From the NCBI GenBank assembly GCA_900466605.1, contig UBMU01000030.1:124001-188000 (forward strand): a stretch of 64,000 nt of DNA. Reading direction: 5' to 3'. This DNA is from Hyphomicrobiales bacterium. Lineage in GTDB: Bacteria > Pseudomonadota > Alphaproteobacteria > Rhizobiales > Rhizobiaceae. The translations under genes and the position numbers were made by a program. Under the pieces are notes generated by a model, which made no database searches, was not told the DNA's origin, and worked only from the letters and a program-made list of their open reading frames with translations. Shown piece by piece: positions 24,671 to 33,604 of the stretch. Within the stretch, counting starts at the first letter, position 1, and each line of letters opens with the position of its first letter.

Positions 24671-26038
24671 CTAGTTCCGGAGTTCTCTCCACGCAGCGTC
24701 AAGCGCAATCTTCGTTATACGCGCCATCTCGTCGACCTCCTCGCGGGTGATGACCAACGGCGGCGACGCCAACATCCGGTCTCCGGTCGCGCGCAGAACA
24801 AGTCCGTTTGCAAGAGCATGATTGCGCACCAACGCGCCGACGGCATCCGGCTTTTCGAAGCGGGTGCGGCTTGCCTTGTCGGCAGTCAGTTGAAGCGCGC
24901 CCATCAGGCCAATGCTGACGGCCTCTCCCACCAGATCGTGCTCGGTGAGCGCACCCCAAACCTTGCCAAAGTAAGGCCCCATATGCTCTCTAACCCGTTC
25001 CACCAGCCGTTCGTCCTCGATGATACGGAGGTTTTCGAGCGCTGCGGCGGCGCATACGGGATGGCCGGAATAGGTGAAACCGTGGTTGAAGTCTCCGACC
25101 TCGTTGATCAGAACGTCCGCGATGCGGTCGCTGACGAGCACGCCGCCGATTGGAAGATAACCAGAGGAAAGCCCCTTTGCGATAGGCGCCAGATCAGGTT
25201 CGACTGAGTAATGCTGGTGACCCAACCATTCCCCGAGACGACCGAAACCGCAGATCACCTCATCGCAGACGAGAAGGATGTTGCGTGATTTACAGATGCG
25301 GGCGACCTCTGGCCAGTAGGTTTCAGGCGGGATGATGACGCCGGCAGCCCCTTGGATCGGCTCTGCCACGAAGGCTGCGACGTTCTCCTCCCCCAGTTCG
25401 TCGATCTTGGCCTCCAGTTCGCGGGCAACCTTCAGGCCGAACTCCGCCAGTGAGAGCGCCCCACCCTCGCCGTACCAGTAAGGCTGTCCGATGTGTACGA
25501 TGCCGGGTATCGGCAGGTCGCCCTGCTCATGCATGTACTTCATGCCGCCAAGACTAGCGCCCGCAACCGTCGAGCCGTGATAGCCATTCTTGCGAGCAAT
25601 GACGATCTTCTTCGAGGGTTTGCCGACCGCGCTCCAATAGACGCGCGCCATCCGAAACCATGTGTCGTTAGCTTCTGAGCCCGAACCCGTGAAAAAGACG
25701 TGGTTGAACCGCGGCCCCGCATGCGATGTGACTTTTTCGGCCAGCAGCGTCGTCGGAGTCGTCGTTGTGCCGAAAAAGGTGTTGTAGTAGGGCAGCTCAT
25801 TCATCTGCCGGGCAACGGCATCGGTAATTTCCTTGCGCCCATAGCCGACGTTGACGCACCACAATCCGGCAAAGCCATCCAGATAGCGGTTTCCCTGGCT
25901 GTCCCAAATGTAGACGCCTTCGCCACGTTGGATAATACGGGTGCCGTCGGCGTTCAACTTCCCCATGTCCGAGAAAGGGTGAAGGTGATGCGCCGCATCT
26001 ACGGCGGCGAGATTGGAGCGCGTGTAAGTATCGGACAT
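24671..26038 (-). CDS. Class III (omega) aminotransferase
   Basis: A 455-residue PLP enzyme of the putrescine/omega-amino acid:pyruvate group. Visible motifs are TGSGSEANDT (118-125), NGYHGS (151-156), the PLP Asp259 in LLVCDEVICGFGR and Schiff-base Lys288 in APIAKGLSSGY. ATG 26038 is used because the longer frame would start with TTG. It is divergent from a glutamine-synthetase-like gene, with 82 nt between start codons. This suggests joint use in polyamine or amine breakdown, or transamination of a gamma-glutamylated or free amine. The exact amine is unknown. Confidence 0.9.
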   Translation of the reverse strand: MSDTYTRSNLAAVDAAHHLHPFSDMGKLNADGTRIIQRGEGVYIWDSQGNRYLDGFAGLWCVNVGYGRKEITDAVARQMNELPYYNTFFGTTTTPTTLLAEKVTSHAGPRFNHVFFTGSGSEANDTWFRMARVYWSAVGKPSKKIVIARKNGYHGSTVAGASLGGMKYMHEQGDLPIPGIVHIGQPYWYGEGGALSLAEFGLKVARELEAKIDELGEENVAAFVAEPIQGAAGVIIPPETYWPEVARICKSRNILLVCDEVICGFGRLGEWLGHQHYSVEPDLAPIAKGLSSGYLPIGGVLVSDRIADVLINEVGDFNHGFTYSGHPVCAAAALENLRIIEDERLVERVREHMGPYFGKVWGALTEHDLVGEAVSIGLMGALQLTADKASRTRFEKPDAVGALVRNHALANGLVLRATGDRMLASPPLVITREEVDEMARITKIALDAAWRELRN

Positions 26039-26120
26039 GATTTGCAAAACACCTTCGGAATTGAAAGCCTCTTCTCAATAGGCTACGACCTTGGCCTTCT
26101 CCGAGGGGATTTTCAAGATC

Positions 26121-27473
26121 ATGGCAGACGACAAGGTTCACCATACCGCAGCGGGCGGCAGCCCGCGCATCGAACTCCTGCTCGTCGGCATGAATGGCGA
26201 TCTGCGCGGGAAGCAAATTCCCCTTGATGCTCAGAAGAAAATCTGGGCCGGTGAGGTCCGACTGCCCTCCTCGACGCAATCGCTCGATATCTGGGGTGAT
26301 GACAACGATGATATTACCGGTCTCTCGCTTTCCGTCGGCGATCCGGATGGCAATTGCATCCCGGACAAGCGCAGCCTCGTTCCAATGCCATGGGCGCCGG
26401 AGGGTTCGATGCAGGTCCTTGCAACCATGCACGAGTTCGACGGCACGCCGAGCTTTATGGATCCGCGCGCCATCCTTGCATCGGTGCTGAAGCGTTACGA
26501 AGAGCGCGGCCTGACGCCCGTTGTCGCAACCGAACTTGAATTCTACGTCGTTGAGCCGAGCTGGCGTGAGACAGGCCTGCCTTCACCACCCACTAATCTC
26601 ACCTATCGCGGCGAGCCGAACGGCTTCCAGCTCTACGACATGAGCGCGGTCGATGCGCTCGATGACTATCTGCAGACCGTGCGCGCCTACGCAAAAGCGC
26701 AAGGGCTGCCGGCAGATGCGACAACTGCGGAATTCGGCCCCGGACAGTTCGAGATCAACCTGCTGCATCGACCGGACGCGCTCGCCGCTGCCGATGATTG
26801 CATCTACCTGAAACGCATTGTCGAACAGGCGGCACGCAAGCACGGACTGAAATCCACCTGCATGGCAAAGCCCTACTCCGACCACGCGGGCTCAGGCCTT
26901 CACGTGCACACCAGCGTTATCGACAAGGATGGAAAAAATATCCTCGACGCCAGAGGCGAAGAACCGAGAAAGCTGAAGTCCCTCTGTGCGGGACTGCTTC
27001 AAACGATGAGAGATGCGCAGCTGGTCTTCGCACCGTTCGCAAACTCCTATCGCCGCTTCCAGCCCGGATCGTTCGCCCCCGTGGACCTGACTTGGGGATA
27101 CGGTCATCGCGGCACCGCTATTCGCATACCCGATCTGAACGGCCCAGCCGCGCGTGTCGAACATCGCGTTGCAGGCGCCGACGCAAACCCCTATCTGCTG
27201 CTCGCCGCCATTCTCGGGGGCATGTTACTCGGCATCGATTCCGAGCTCGATCCTGGCGAAGAAACGACACCATCCCATACGCCAGAACACACGACGCAAC
27301 TGACCCACGATTTTTTGACGGCGGTCGACGCGTTCCGTGCCTCGCCCTTCATCGCCGACATCTTCGGGGCTAGCTACCAGAGGCTTTACGGCGACACCAA
27401 ACGCAAGGAAGCAATCACCCACCTGCGCACGGTCACTGACTTCGACTACAGAACGTACCTGCCACGCCTCTAG
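26121..27473 (+). CDS. Glutamine synthetase family ligase (gamma-glutamylamine synthetase-like)
   Basis: A 450-residue member of the GlnA/PuuA superfamily. Key segments are VVATELEFYVVEP (metal Glu), AEFGPGQFEINLLH, GSGLHVHTSV and RFQPGSFAPVDLTWGYGHRGTAIRIP, which carry the ATP and metal ligands. The sequence lacks the adenylylation-site tyrosine motif of housekeeping GlnA (NLYDLPPEE type), so it is likely a gamma-glutamyl-amine ligase as in putrescine use. Start ATG 26121 is preferred over an upstream TTG. It is divergent from the class III aminotransferase, which supports amine metabolism. The last 4 nt overlap the convergent lipid kinase gene. Confidence 0.87.
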   Translation: MADDKVHHTAAGGSPRIELLLVGMNGDLRGKQIPLDAQKKIWAGEVRLPSSTQSLDIWGDDNDDITGLSLSVGDPDGNCIPDKRSLVPMPWAPEGSMQVLATMHEFDGTPSFMDPRAILASVLKRYEERGLTPVVATELEFYVVEPSWRETGLPSPPTNLTYRGEPNGFQLYDMSAVDALDDYLQTVRAYAKAQGLPADATTAEFGPGQFEINLLHRPDALAAADDCIYLKRIVEQAARKHGLKSTCMAKPYSDHAGSGLHVHTSVIDKDGKNILDARGEEPRKLKSLCAGLLQTMRDAQLVFAPFANSYRRFQPGSFAPVDLTWGYGHRGTAIRIPDLNGPAARVEHRVAGADANPYLLLAAILGGMLLGIDSELDPGEETTPSHTPEHTTQLTHDFLTAVDAFRASPFIADIFGASYQRLYGDTKRKEAITHLRTVTDFDYRTYLPRL

Positions 27474-28414
27474 TTTACGGATTCGCGCCGCTCGGACTGA
27501 TTGACCTGCGCAGCAAGACCCTGCTTGACCAGCACCTTCAACTCGCCTGGATGGAGCTTGAGTGCCACGTCACGCTCCAACGGCAGCAGTTCGCCGTCGA
27601 TTACGCAGTTTGCCTTGGCACGAAGCCTCGGAAAGTGGAGGTTTACTTCGGCCGGATGCATGATCATAACGTCAGCATTCTCTCGCACCTTGCCTCTCAG
27701 CAGATCGATCGCCAGGCGGGCGACGCCGAGCGGCTTCAGTGGCTTGGCGGTATAGAAACCCAGTTCCCCGCTAGTAAGGCTGTCGGCGTAGAGCAAAGCG
27801 TTTTCGCCGAAGGGATTGTTTGACACAGAGACGGCGGAGACCCGGCGCCGCTCACGCACGCCGGCCGCCTCAAAATCTACCTCGAACTCCGGCGGGTTCA
27901 GCACAACACCGAAAGCGGCACGTGCGCTTGCCCTCATCTTTCCAAGACGAGAGCGGTAAGTGTACGAATTTCGATAGCGGACCATGCGCGCGTGCAGACC
28001 AGCTGAGAATTGGTGGACAAACGGTCGACCGTTGGCGCTGGCAATATCGACATGATCGACCTCCCCAAACGCAAGTGTCTCGAGTGCCTCCCATATGTCT
28101 AGCGGAACACGCAGGGAGCGTGCGAAGAGGTTCATTGTACCGGCCGGCACGACACCGAGCGCTACGCCGTTCTTCCAGGCGATCGAGGCTGCTGCCGATA
28201 TTGTGCCGTCGCCGCCACCAGCGACAATACCATCGATGTCGTCACGGCGGGCCGCGCGTTCCATGGCGGGCACGATCTCCTTGCCGGAAAAGACGATCGC
28301 ATCGAAATCGTGGCCCGCCTCCCTGAAGACCGCTTCGGCCCGTCTTTCATAGGCTTCCATATCGGTGGTTCTGAACGTCCCGCCATCTCGATTGAAAAAG
28401 CCAATTAGTTTCAT
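27470..28414 (-). CDS. Diacylglycerol/lipid kinase family protein
   Basis: A 314-residue protein with a DAGK catalytic domain. The nucleotide-binding GGGDGT motif lies at residues 67-71, followed by GVVPAGTMNLFARSL, the usual second glycine-rich segment. The C-terminal beta-sandwich holds the acidic DGE motif (CVIDGELLPL, about residue 265). It resembles YegS/BmrU-type kinases that phosphorylate diacylglycerol, phosphatidylglycerol or sphingoid-like lipids. The substrate cannot be set from sequence. It is monocistronic. Confidence 0.88.
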   Translation of the reverse strand: MKLIGFFNRDGGTFRTTDMEAYERRAEAVFREAGHDFDAIVFSGKEIVPAMERAARRDDIDGIVAGGGDGTISAAASIAWKNGVALGVVPAGTMNLFARSLRVPLDIWEALETLAFGEVDHVDIASANGRPFVHQFSAGLHARMVRYRNSYTYRSRLGKMRASARAAFGVVLNPPEFEVDFEAAGVRERRRVSAVSVSNNPFGENALLYADSLTSGELGFYTAKPLKPLGVARLAIDLLRGKVRENADVMIMHPAEVNLHFPRLRAKANCVIDGELLPLERDVALKLHPGELKVLVKQGLAAQVNQSERRESVN

Positions 28415-28722
28415 CAGGTTCCCGTTATTCCGTGGCGACAGGCGCCAGCCTGTTTGCGCTGCTAAGAGATGGTTCCTGTAGCGGCGATTTCAAGCTAGAG
28501 CGCGCTTCAGGGCCTTCGGAAGCCGTAACAGGGCCAACAAATTTGCAAGGGACGTATGCATATCGAGGGACGCTGCACTGCAGAAAACGCACTCGACCTC
28601 AAGCAGTCTATCGGTGATAGATGGGATAGTGTCTCCATCTCCCTTCATCTCCCTCCTATCGGTCACGGCTGCTCTTGCGCCTCCGTCCCGTACGTCACGC
28701 ATCGAATGCCAAGGAGTACCTC
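28415..28722. other. 308-nt divergent promoter region, lipid kinase / MFS
   Basis: No gene is seen. The octamer CTATCGGT occurs twice (28608-28615 and 28656-28663), 48 bp apart, upstream of the MFS gene, and may be a regulator half-site. A 6-bp hairpin (ACAGGC at 28438-28443, GCCTGT at 28448-28453) lies near the lipid kinase start. Confidence 0.35.
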
Positions 28723-29943
28723 TTGAGCCAGGTCGCCGTAAACGATTCCATTGACACGAGCTCTGTGGTCGAAGCTCCATCTCCGATGGCCATTGCGCTC
28801 GTGCAACTGGCGCTTGCCTGCGGGGGGTTCGGTATCGGCACCGGTGAATTCGCAATCATGGGCCTGCTGCCCAACGTGGCCGACACTTTCTCTGTGACGA
28901 CGCCGCAGGCCGGTTACGTGATCAGCGCCTATGCGCTCGGAGTCGTTGTCGGGGCACCGGTCATCGCGGTTCTTGCCGCAAAAATGGCGCGCCGCTCGCT
29001 GCTTCTGCTTGTCATGAGCATCTTTGCGATCGGCAACATCTTGAGCGCGATGGCCCCGACCTTCGAGAGCTTCACGCTGATGCGGTTTGTCACCGGCTTG
29101 CCGCACGGCGCCTACTTCGGCGTGGCGGCCATCGTCGCCGCCTCCATGGTGCCGACGCACAAGCGCGCACGCGCTGTCGGACGCGTCATGCTAGGACTGA
29201 CGGTTGCGACCTTGCTCGGGACGCCACTTGCCACTGTCTTTGGGCAGTCGCTCAATTGGCGCCTTGCCTTTACCATCGTTGGCATCATTGGCCTCCTGAC
29301 AGTTGCCCTGATCTGGTACTACGTGCCGCGCGACCGCGTTGCCGAAGGCGCAAGCTTCAAGCGGGAGCTCGGGGCCTTCAGGCGTCCGCAGGTGCTGCTG
29401 ACGCTCGCCACTGCATCCGTCGGCTTCGGGGGAATGTTCGCCATGTTCAGCTACATCGCCCCGACCACGACTGAGGTCGCGATGTTGCCTGAGAGCATGG
29501 TCGCGGTGATGCTGATCATCTTCGGCATCGGCATGAATGTCGGCAATGTCGTCGGCTCCTGGCTTGCCGACAAATCGTTGATGGGCACGATTGGCGGCAG
29601 CCTTGTCTTCAACATCGTCGTGCTGACGCTGTTTTCTCTGACTGCGGCCAACCCATTCATGCTGGCGTTCTGCGTGTTCTGCATCGGTTGCGGCTTTGCG
29701 GCAGGCCCTGCTGTCCAGACACGCCTCATGGATGTCGCCGCAGAGGCGCAGACGCTTGCAGCGGCCTCGCATCACTCTGCCTTCAACATCGCAAACGCGC
29801 TCGGCGCCTGGCTCGGCGGTCTGGCCATCGCCGGAGGCTACGGCTTCGCCGCCACTGGCTACGTCGGCGCAATCCTGTCGTTCATCGGTATCTTTGTGTT
29901 CGCGGCGTCTCTAAGCCTCGATCGCCGCAACCGGAATGCTTGA
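28723..29943 (+). CDS. MFS efflux transporter, AraJ/DHA1-like
   Basis: A 406-residue transporter with 12 predicted helices. It has the early motif GTGEFAIMGLLP in helix 1 and the typical loop 2-3 sequence VLAAKMARRSLLL. The DHA1 relatives AraJ and YdhP export sugars, drugs or purine analogues. The chosen start is TTG 28723, because AAGGAG lies exactly 6 nt upstream. No ATG in frame nearby has such a site. The 3' end overlaps the convergent HxlR gene by 33 nt. The substrate is unknown. Confidence 0.87.
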   Translation: MSQVAVNDSIDTSSVVEAPSPMAIALVQLALACGGFGIGTGEFAIMGLLPNVADTFSVTTPQAGYVISAYALGVVVGAPVIAVLAAKMARRSLLLLVMSIFAIGNILSAMAPTFESFTLMRFVTGLPHGAYFGVAAIVAASMVPTHKRARAVGRVMLGLTVATLLGTPLATVFGQSLNWRLAFTIVGIIGLLTVALIWYYVPRDRVAEGASFKRELGAFRRPQVLLTLATASVGFGGMFAMFSYIAPTTTEVAMLPESMVAVMLIIFGIGMNVGNVVGSWLADKSLMGTIGGSLVFNIVVLTLFSLTAANPFMLAFCVFCIGCGFAAGPAVQTRLMDVAAEAQTLAAASHHSAFNIANALGAWLGGLAIAGGYGFAATGYVGAILSFIGIFVFAASLSLDRRNRNA

Positions 29944-30315
29944 GGCGGCCGATACATCACGAAGGTGACGGCCTTCGGGAAGGCAGAATACATTCTCCTC
30001 CCCCCAAGCAGCGAGTGCCTTGATCACTGGCTTCAGTGTTGAGCCAAGCGGCGTCAACGCGTAGTCGACACGCGGCGGCACAACAGGAAAGACCTTCCGC
30101 GAGATGACGCCCGACTCCTCAAGCTCACGCAGCTGTTTCGTCAACATCCGCTGGGTCACCGACGGTAGCTTGCGGCGCAGTTCGTTGAAACGCAACGTAC
30201 CACCCATCAGGTGGAACAGGATCACGCCCTTCCACTTGCCGTCCAGAAAACTCAGCGTCGCTTCCACAGGGCAACCCGGAAAATTGCTGGTGAGCTTGGC
30301 GCGGGAAAGCGACAT
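29911..30315 (-). CDS. HxlR-family transcriptional regulator
   Basis: A 134-residue winged-helix regulator (LSFLDGKWKGVILFHL, then RFNELRRKLPSVTQRMLTKQL). Cys15 in NFPGCPVEA occupies the N-terminal position used as a redox or electrophile switch in YodB, HypR and QorR. This is a good sign that it senses quinones, aldehydes or oxidants. It is divergent from a quinone-oxidoreductase-like gene, the usual partner of such sensors. Operator-like repeats lie between the two genes. Confidence 0.9.
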   Translation of the reverse strand: MSLSRAKLTSNFPGCPVEATLSFLDGKWKGVILFHLMGGTLRFNELRRKLPSVTQRMLTKQLRELEESGVISRKVFPVVPPRVDYALTPLGSTLKPVIKALAAWGEENVFCLPEGRHLRDVSAASSIPVAAIEA

Positions 30316-30333
30316 TTGACGGTATCCTTTTTG

Positions 30334-30365
30334 GTACTACGTACATAATTTGTGCATTCTTGCAC
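30334..30365. promoter_or_regulatory. Operator-like repeats between HxlR and dehydrogenase genes
   Basis: GTAC-TAC-GTAC (30334-30344) is an 11-bp near-palindrome next to the HxlR gene. GTGCA-TTCT-TGCAC (30352-30365) is a perfect 5-bp inverted repeat with a 4-nt spacer. Both lie in the 104-nt divergent gap, where an HxlR dimer would be expected to bind. Confidence 0.45.
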
Positions 30366-30419
30366 CTATCGAACATAGGACGCATCTAGGCTCTGTGCAA
30401 ACGAACACAGGAGTTTCCC

Positions 30420-31433
30420 ATGCGTGCAGTCGCCTACAAGATTCCCCAGCCGATCTCCGCCGAGACGTCGCTGATCGACTTCGACCTGCCGATCCCCGAT
30501 GCGACTGGGCACGACCTACTGATCGAGATCAAAGCGGTTTCCGTCAATCCGGTCGATGTGAAGGTGCGTGCAGGCGTGGCGCCGGCGGCCGACGAGCTGA
30601 AGGTTCTGGGTTGGGATGCCGCGGGCATCGTCAAGACGGTCGGGCCTGACGTCACGCTTTTCAAAGCCGGCGATGAAGTCTTCTACTCAGGCGTGATCAA
30701 TCGGCCCGGTTCCAACGCCGAATTCCATCTGGTCGACGAGCGGATTGTCGGGCGCAAACCGAGAACACTTGACTTCGCCTCCGCCGCGGCCCTGCCCCTG
30801 ACCTCGATCACGGCCTACGAGGCACTGTTCGACCGGCTGAGAGTACAGGATCCGGTTCCGGGGGCAGCACCGGCCATCCTTATCGTCGGCGGCGCTGGCG
30901 GCGTCGGATCGATCGCGATCCAGATTGCACGTGCCCTGACCGGCCTGACGGTCATTGCAACGGCATCCCGCCCTGAAACAAGCGAATGGATCAAGCAACT
31001 CGGCGCCCATCATGTCGTAGATCATTCGCAGCCGATCGCGGCACAAGTGGCGGCACTCGGCCTTGGCGCTCCAGGCTTCGTCTTCTCGACGACCAACACT
31101 GACCAGCATATAACGGAGATCGTCGAGCTTATCGCCCCGCAGGGCCGCTTCGCACTGATTGACGATCCGAAGACGCTCGACATCGTACCGTTCAAGCGCA
31201 AGGCCGTATCGACCCACTGGGAGCTGATGTTCACACGTCCCCTGTTCGGAACGCCGGATATGATTGAACAGCACAAGCTGCTCAACAAGGTCGCCGAACT
31301 CGTAGACACCGGCAAGATCCGCACGACGCTCAGCGAAACACTTGGTCCGATCAACGCGACCAACCTGAAGAAGGCGCATGCGATGATCGAGAGCGGGCGA
31401 ACGAAAGGAAAGCTGGTCCTGCAAGGTTTCTAA
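30420..31433 (+). CDS. Zinc-independent MDR dehydrogenase / quinone oxidoreductase-like
   Basis: A 337-residue medium-chain dehydrogenase/reductase. The N-terminal GroES-like domain has SVNPVDVKVRAG, where the catalytic zinc-binding cysteine of true alcohol dehydrogenases is replaced by Asn. This is typical of quinone oxidoreductases and enoyl reductases. The NADPH fold motif is VGGAGGVGSIAIQIA (about residue 159). Divergence from a Cys-bearing HxlR regulator suggests that reactive quinones or aldehydes induce it. A short hairpin follows the stop. Confidence 0.87.
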   Translation: MRAVAYKIPQPISAETSLIDFDLPIPDATGHDLLIEIKAVSVNPVDVKVRAGVAPAADELKVLGWDAAGIVKTVGPDVTLFKAGDEVFYSGVINRPGSNAEFHLVDERIVGRKPRTLDFASAAALPLTSITAYEALFDRLRVQDPVPGAAPAILIVGGAGGVGSIAIQIARALTGLTVIATASRPETSEWIKQLGAHHVVDHSQPIAAQVAALGLGAPGFVFSTTNTDQHITEIVELIAPQGRFALIDDPKTLDIVPFKRKAVSTHWELMFTRPLFGTPDMIEQHKLLNKVAELVDTGKIRTTLSETLGPINATNLKKAHAMIESGRTKGKLVLQGF

Positions 31434-31469
31434 GCCTTGGGCTGTTCGATAGAATGCTGCTCCAACGAT

Positions 31470-31494
31470 ATGCCGCGCCTGGAAGGTGCGGCAT
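31470..31494 (+). terminator. Hairpin after MDR dehydrogenase
   Basis: ATGCCGC (31470-31476) pairs with GCGGCAT (31488-31494) over an 11-nt loop, 36 nt after the stop codon, followed by TCTGG. Confidence 0.5.
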
Positions 31495-31718
31495 TCTGGC
31501 GCCAAGCGTCTCAAGCGCTTGACTTTTCTGCCGATTGAGACCACCTACATCTTACGCGGGTTACGTCCGTTTTCCGCGGATATCAACGGAGCCATCATCA
31601 CGATGCCAAGCGACAGTAGCAGTCGATTGCCTTTGCCGTACGCGGCCCTCGTGCGCTGACCGACTCCTGTCGGGCTCGCCCGTCGGACGCTACGGCGGAT
31701 CGACGGAAAGGCGAGCCT
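31495..31718 (+). promoter_or_regulatory. mgtE upstream/leader region
   Basis: This 224-nt stretch precedes mgtE and holds no gene I can support. It is GC-rich near the start codon, with short stems such as CCGAC/GTCGG (about 31662-31675). Mg2+ transporter genes are often controlled by leader RNAs, but I do not see the known M-box consensus here. GGAAAGG serves as ribosome binding site. Confidence 0.35.
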
Positions 31719-33095
31719 ATGAACATCAATCGCTTCCCACTGCGGGCGGGCCATGCCGCTCGTTTCTTCAGCAGCGACCACCTCGGCCCGATCACCACGG
31801 CCGAGCGTGTCGAACAGCTGAACGCACTTGAAATTTCTGAAGCAGCAGCAATCCTGGCAACGCTGCCGCAGCAAAAAGCCGTGCGCATTCTCGGACGTCC
31901 CGAATTGCATCACGCAGCCTCGATCCTTGCCGACATGCCGGTCGAGCACGCCGCACGGCTATTGAATGCGCTGGCAAACGACCGCGTTGCAGACCTCTTT
32001 CAGGAAATGAAAGAGGAAGCACGCGCTCACCTCTTTTCCCGGCTGGACAAGACGACCTGCCTTGCCGTTCAACATCTCATGGGCTATCCGCCCCGCACCG
32101 CCGGCAGCATCATGACGACGGAGTTCGTCAGCGTTCCCGATACTTGGACGGTTGAACAGACGCTGGAGCATGTGCGTAAGGTCGAGCGCTCCCGCGAGAC
32201 GGTCTATGCCATCTACGTTCTCGATGCGGTTAGCAGCGTACTGACGAGTGTCGTCACGTTGCGCCGCCTCATCACGGGCAATCCCGGCGAATCCGTTCTG
32301 ACCGTTGCGCAGAAAGAAGGGGTTGTGCGTGCCGATCCGCTGATGACGCAGGAAGGTGTCGCTCGGCTGATCCGCAAGCACAATCTGCTCGCCCTGCCGG
32401 TCGTCGGCGAGGACGGCCATATGCTTGGTATCGTTACGGTTGACGACGTGATCGACACGATGATTGCCGACCAGACCGAAGACGCCCAGAAGTTCGGCGG
32501 CATGGAAGCGCTCGGCAAGCCGTATATGAAAATCGGCTTTGTCGGCATGATCCGCAAGCGTGCAGGCTGGCTCTGCGCACTCTTCCTTGGCGAAATGCTG
32601 ACGGCAAGCGCCATGCAGCATTTCGAAGGCGAATTGGAAAAGGCGATCGTGCTGACGCTGTTCGTGCCGCTGATCATGAGCTCGGGCGGCAACAGTGGTT
32701 CGCAGGCAACGTCGCTGATCATCCGGGCGCTGGCGCTAGGCGAGCTCAAGCTCTCCGACTGGTGGCGCGTGCTGCTGCGCGAGCTGCCGACCGGCATCGT
32801 GCTTGGTACAATCCTCGGACTGGTCGGCTTTGCCCGCATCGTGCTCTGGCAGAACATCGGACTCTATGACTACGGCGAGCACTGGGTCCTGGTCGGCTTC
32901 ACGATCTTTACCGCACTTATCGGCATCGTCACCTTCGGATCGCTGGCGGGCTCGATGCTGCCGTTCATCCTGCAGAGACTGCGACTGGATCCGGCAAGTG
33001 CCTCCGCTCCCTTCGTAGCGACGCTCGTCGATGTGAGCGGGCTGGTGATTTACTTCTCGGTCGCCCTGCTGATCCTCAGCGGCACACTACTCTAA
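31719..33095 (+). CDS. mgtE: Magnesium transporter MgtE
   Basis: A 458-residue Mg2+ channel. Residues about 40-140 form the superhelical N domain (ILADMPVEHAARLLNAL). Residues 145-275 carry two CBS domains that sense Mg2+. The C-terminal 180 residues hold five helices, including the conserved PLIMSSGGNSGSQATSL segment of the pore. Length is normal. In the cell it imports Mg2+ and closes when cytoplasmic Mg2+ is high. A terminator shared with the convergent lrp gene follows. Confidence 0.96.
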   Translation: MNINRFPLRAGHAARFFSSDHLGPITTAERVEQLNALEISEAAAILATLPQQKAVRILGRPELHHAASILADMPVEHAARLLNALANDRVADLFQEMKEEARAHLFSRLDKTTCLAVQHLMGYPPRTAGSIMTTEFVSVPDTWTVEQTLEHVRKVERSRETVYAIYVLDAVSSVLTSVVTLRRLITGNPGESVLTVAQKEGVVRADPLMTQEGVARLIRKHNLLALPVVGEDGHMLGIVTVDDVIDTMIADQTEDAQKFGGMEALGKPYMKIGFVGMIRKRAGWLCALFLGEMLTASAMQHFEGELEKAIVLTLFVPLIMSSGGNSGSQATSLIIRALALGELKLSDWWRVLLRELPTGIVLGTILGLVGFARIVLWQNIGLYDYGEHWVLVGFTIFTALIGIVTFGSLAGSMLPFILQRLRLDPASASAPFVATLVDVSGLVIYFSVALLILSGTLL

Positions 33096-33101
33096 GCATC
33101 C

Positions 33102-33127
33102 AAACGGGGCCTGATCGGCCCCGTTTT
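33102..33127. terminator. Bidirectional rho-independent terminator mgtE/lrp
   Basis: AAACGGGGCC (33102-33111) pairs with GGCCCCGTTT (33117-33126) over a 5-nt loop. TTTT lies on the plus side and the matching A-run on the other, so it can stop both convergent genes. Confidence 0.85.
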
Positions 33128-33600
33128 CATTTCGGCCCAGGCAGCTTTAACGCCCCATGGGTTTTCATGCTGCGGATGGCAAAATTCGAGCGTATGTCGC
33201 TCACATTCGGCAGAGTCAGGAGCGTGTCGGTCAGCAGCCGCTCATAGGCAGCAAGATCCTCGACGACCACTTCAGCCAGGAAGTCCGCCGTTCCGGAGAT
33301 CAGGAAGCACGAGACCACCTCGGGGATAGCGAGCAGCGCCGCCTCCTGCGCCTGTGCGTTCTCGCGGCTATGATGGGCAACCTTGAGTTCGACGAAAACA
33401 GTCAAGCCGAGACCAACTTCCTTGCGGTCTATGTCGGCGCGGTAGCCGCGGATGACGCCGGTCTTCTCGAGATTGCGTATTCGGCGCAAACACGGCGACG
33501 GCGATAGATTGACCTTCTCGGCAATCTCCACGTTGGTCGCCCGCGCATCCTCCTGCAGACAGCTCAGTATCGCCAGATCGAATTTATCAATATTTGGCAT
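33127..33600 (-). CDS. Lrp/AsnC family regulator
   Basis: A 157-residue regulator. It has an N-terminal AsnC-type helix-turn-helix (NVEIAEKVNLSPSPCLRRI, then NLEKTGVIRGYRA) and a C-terminal RAM ligand domain (about 75-150). Such proteins sense amino acids and often control a divergent exporter or catabolic gene. Here the divergent gene encodes an EamA-type exporter 145 nt away. The gap has a clear palindrome and direct repeats. The amino acid is not known. Confidence 0.92.
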   Translation of the reverse strand: MPNIDKFDLAILSCLQEDARATNVEIAEKVNLSPSPCLRRIRNLEKTGVIRGYRADIDRKEVGLGLTVFVELKVAHHSRENAQAQEAALLAIPEVVSCFLISGTADFLAEVVVEDLAAYERLLTDTLLTLPNVSDIRSNFAIRSMKTHGALKLPGPK

Positions 33601-33604
33601 AGTC

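Noticed and set aside
31545..31949. 134-codon minus-strand ORF opposite the mgtE start
   Set aside because: It is mostly antisense to MgtE, and its hydrophobic C-terminal stretch matches no known family.
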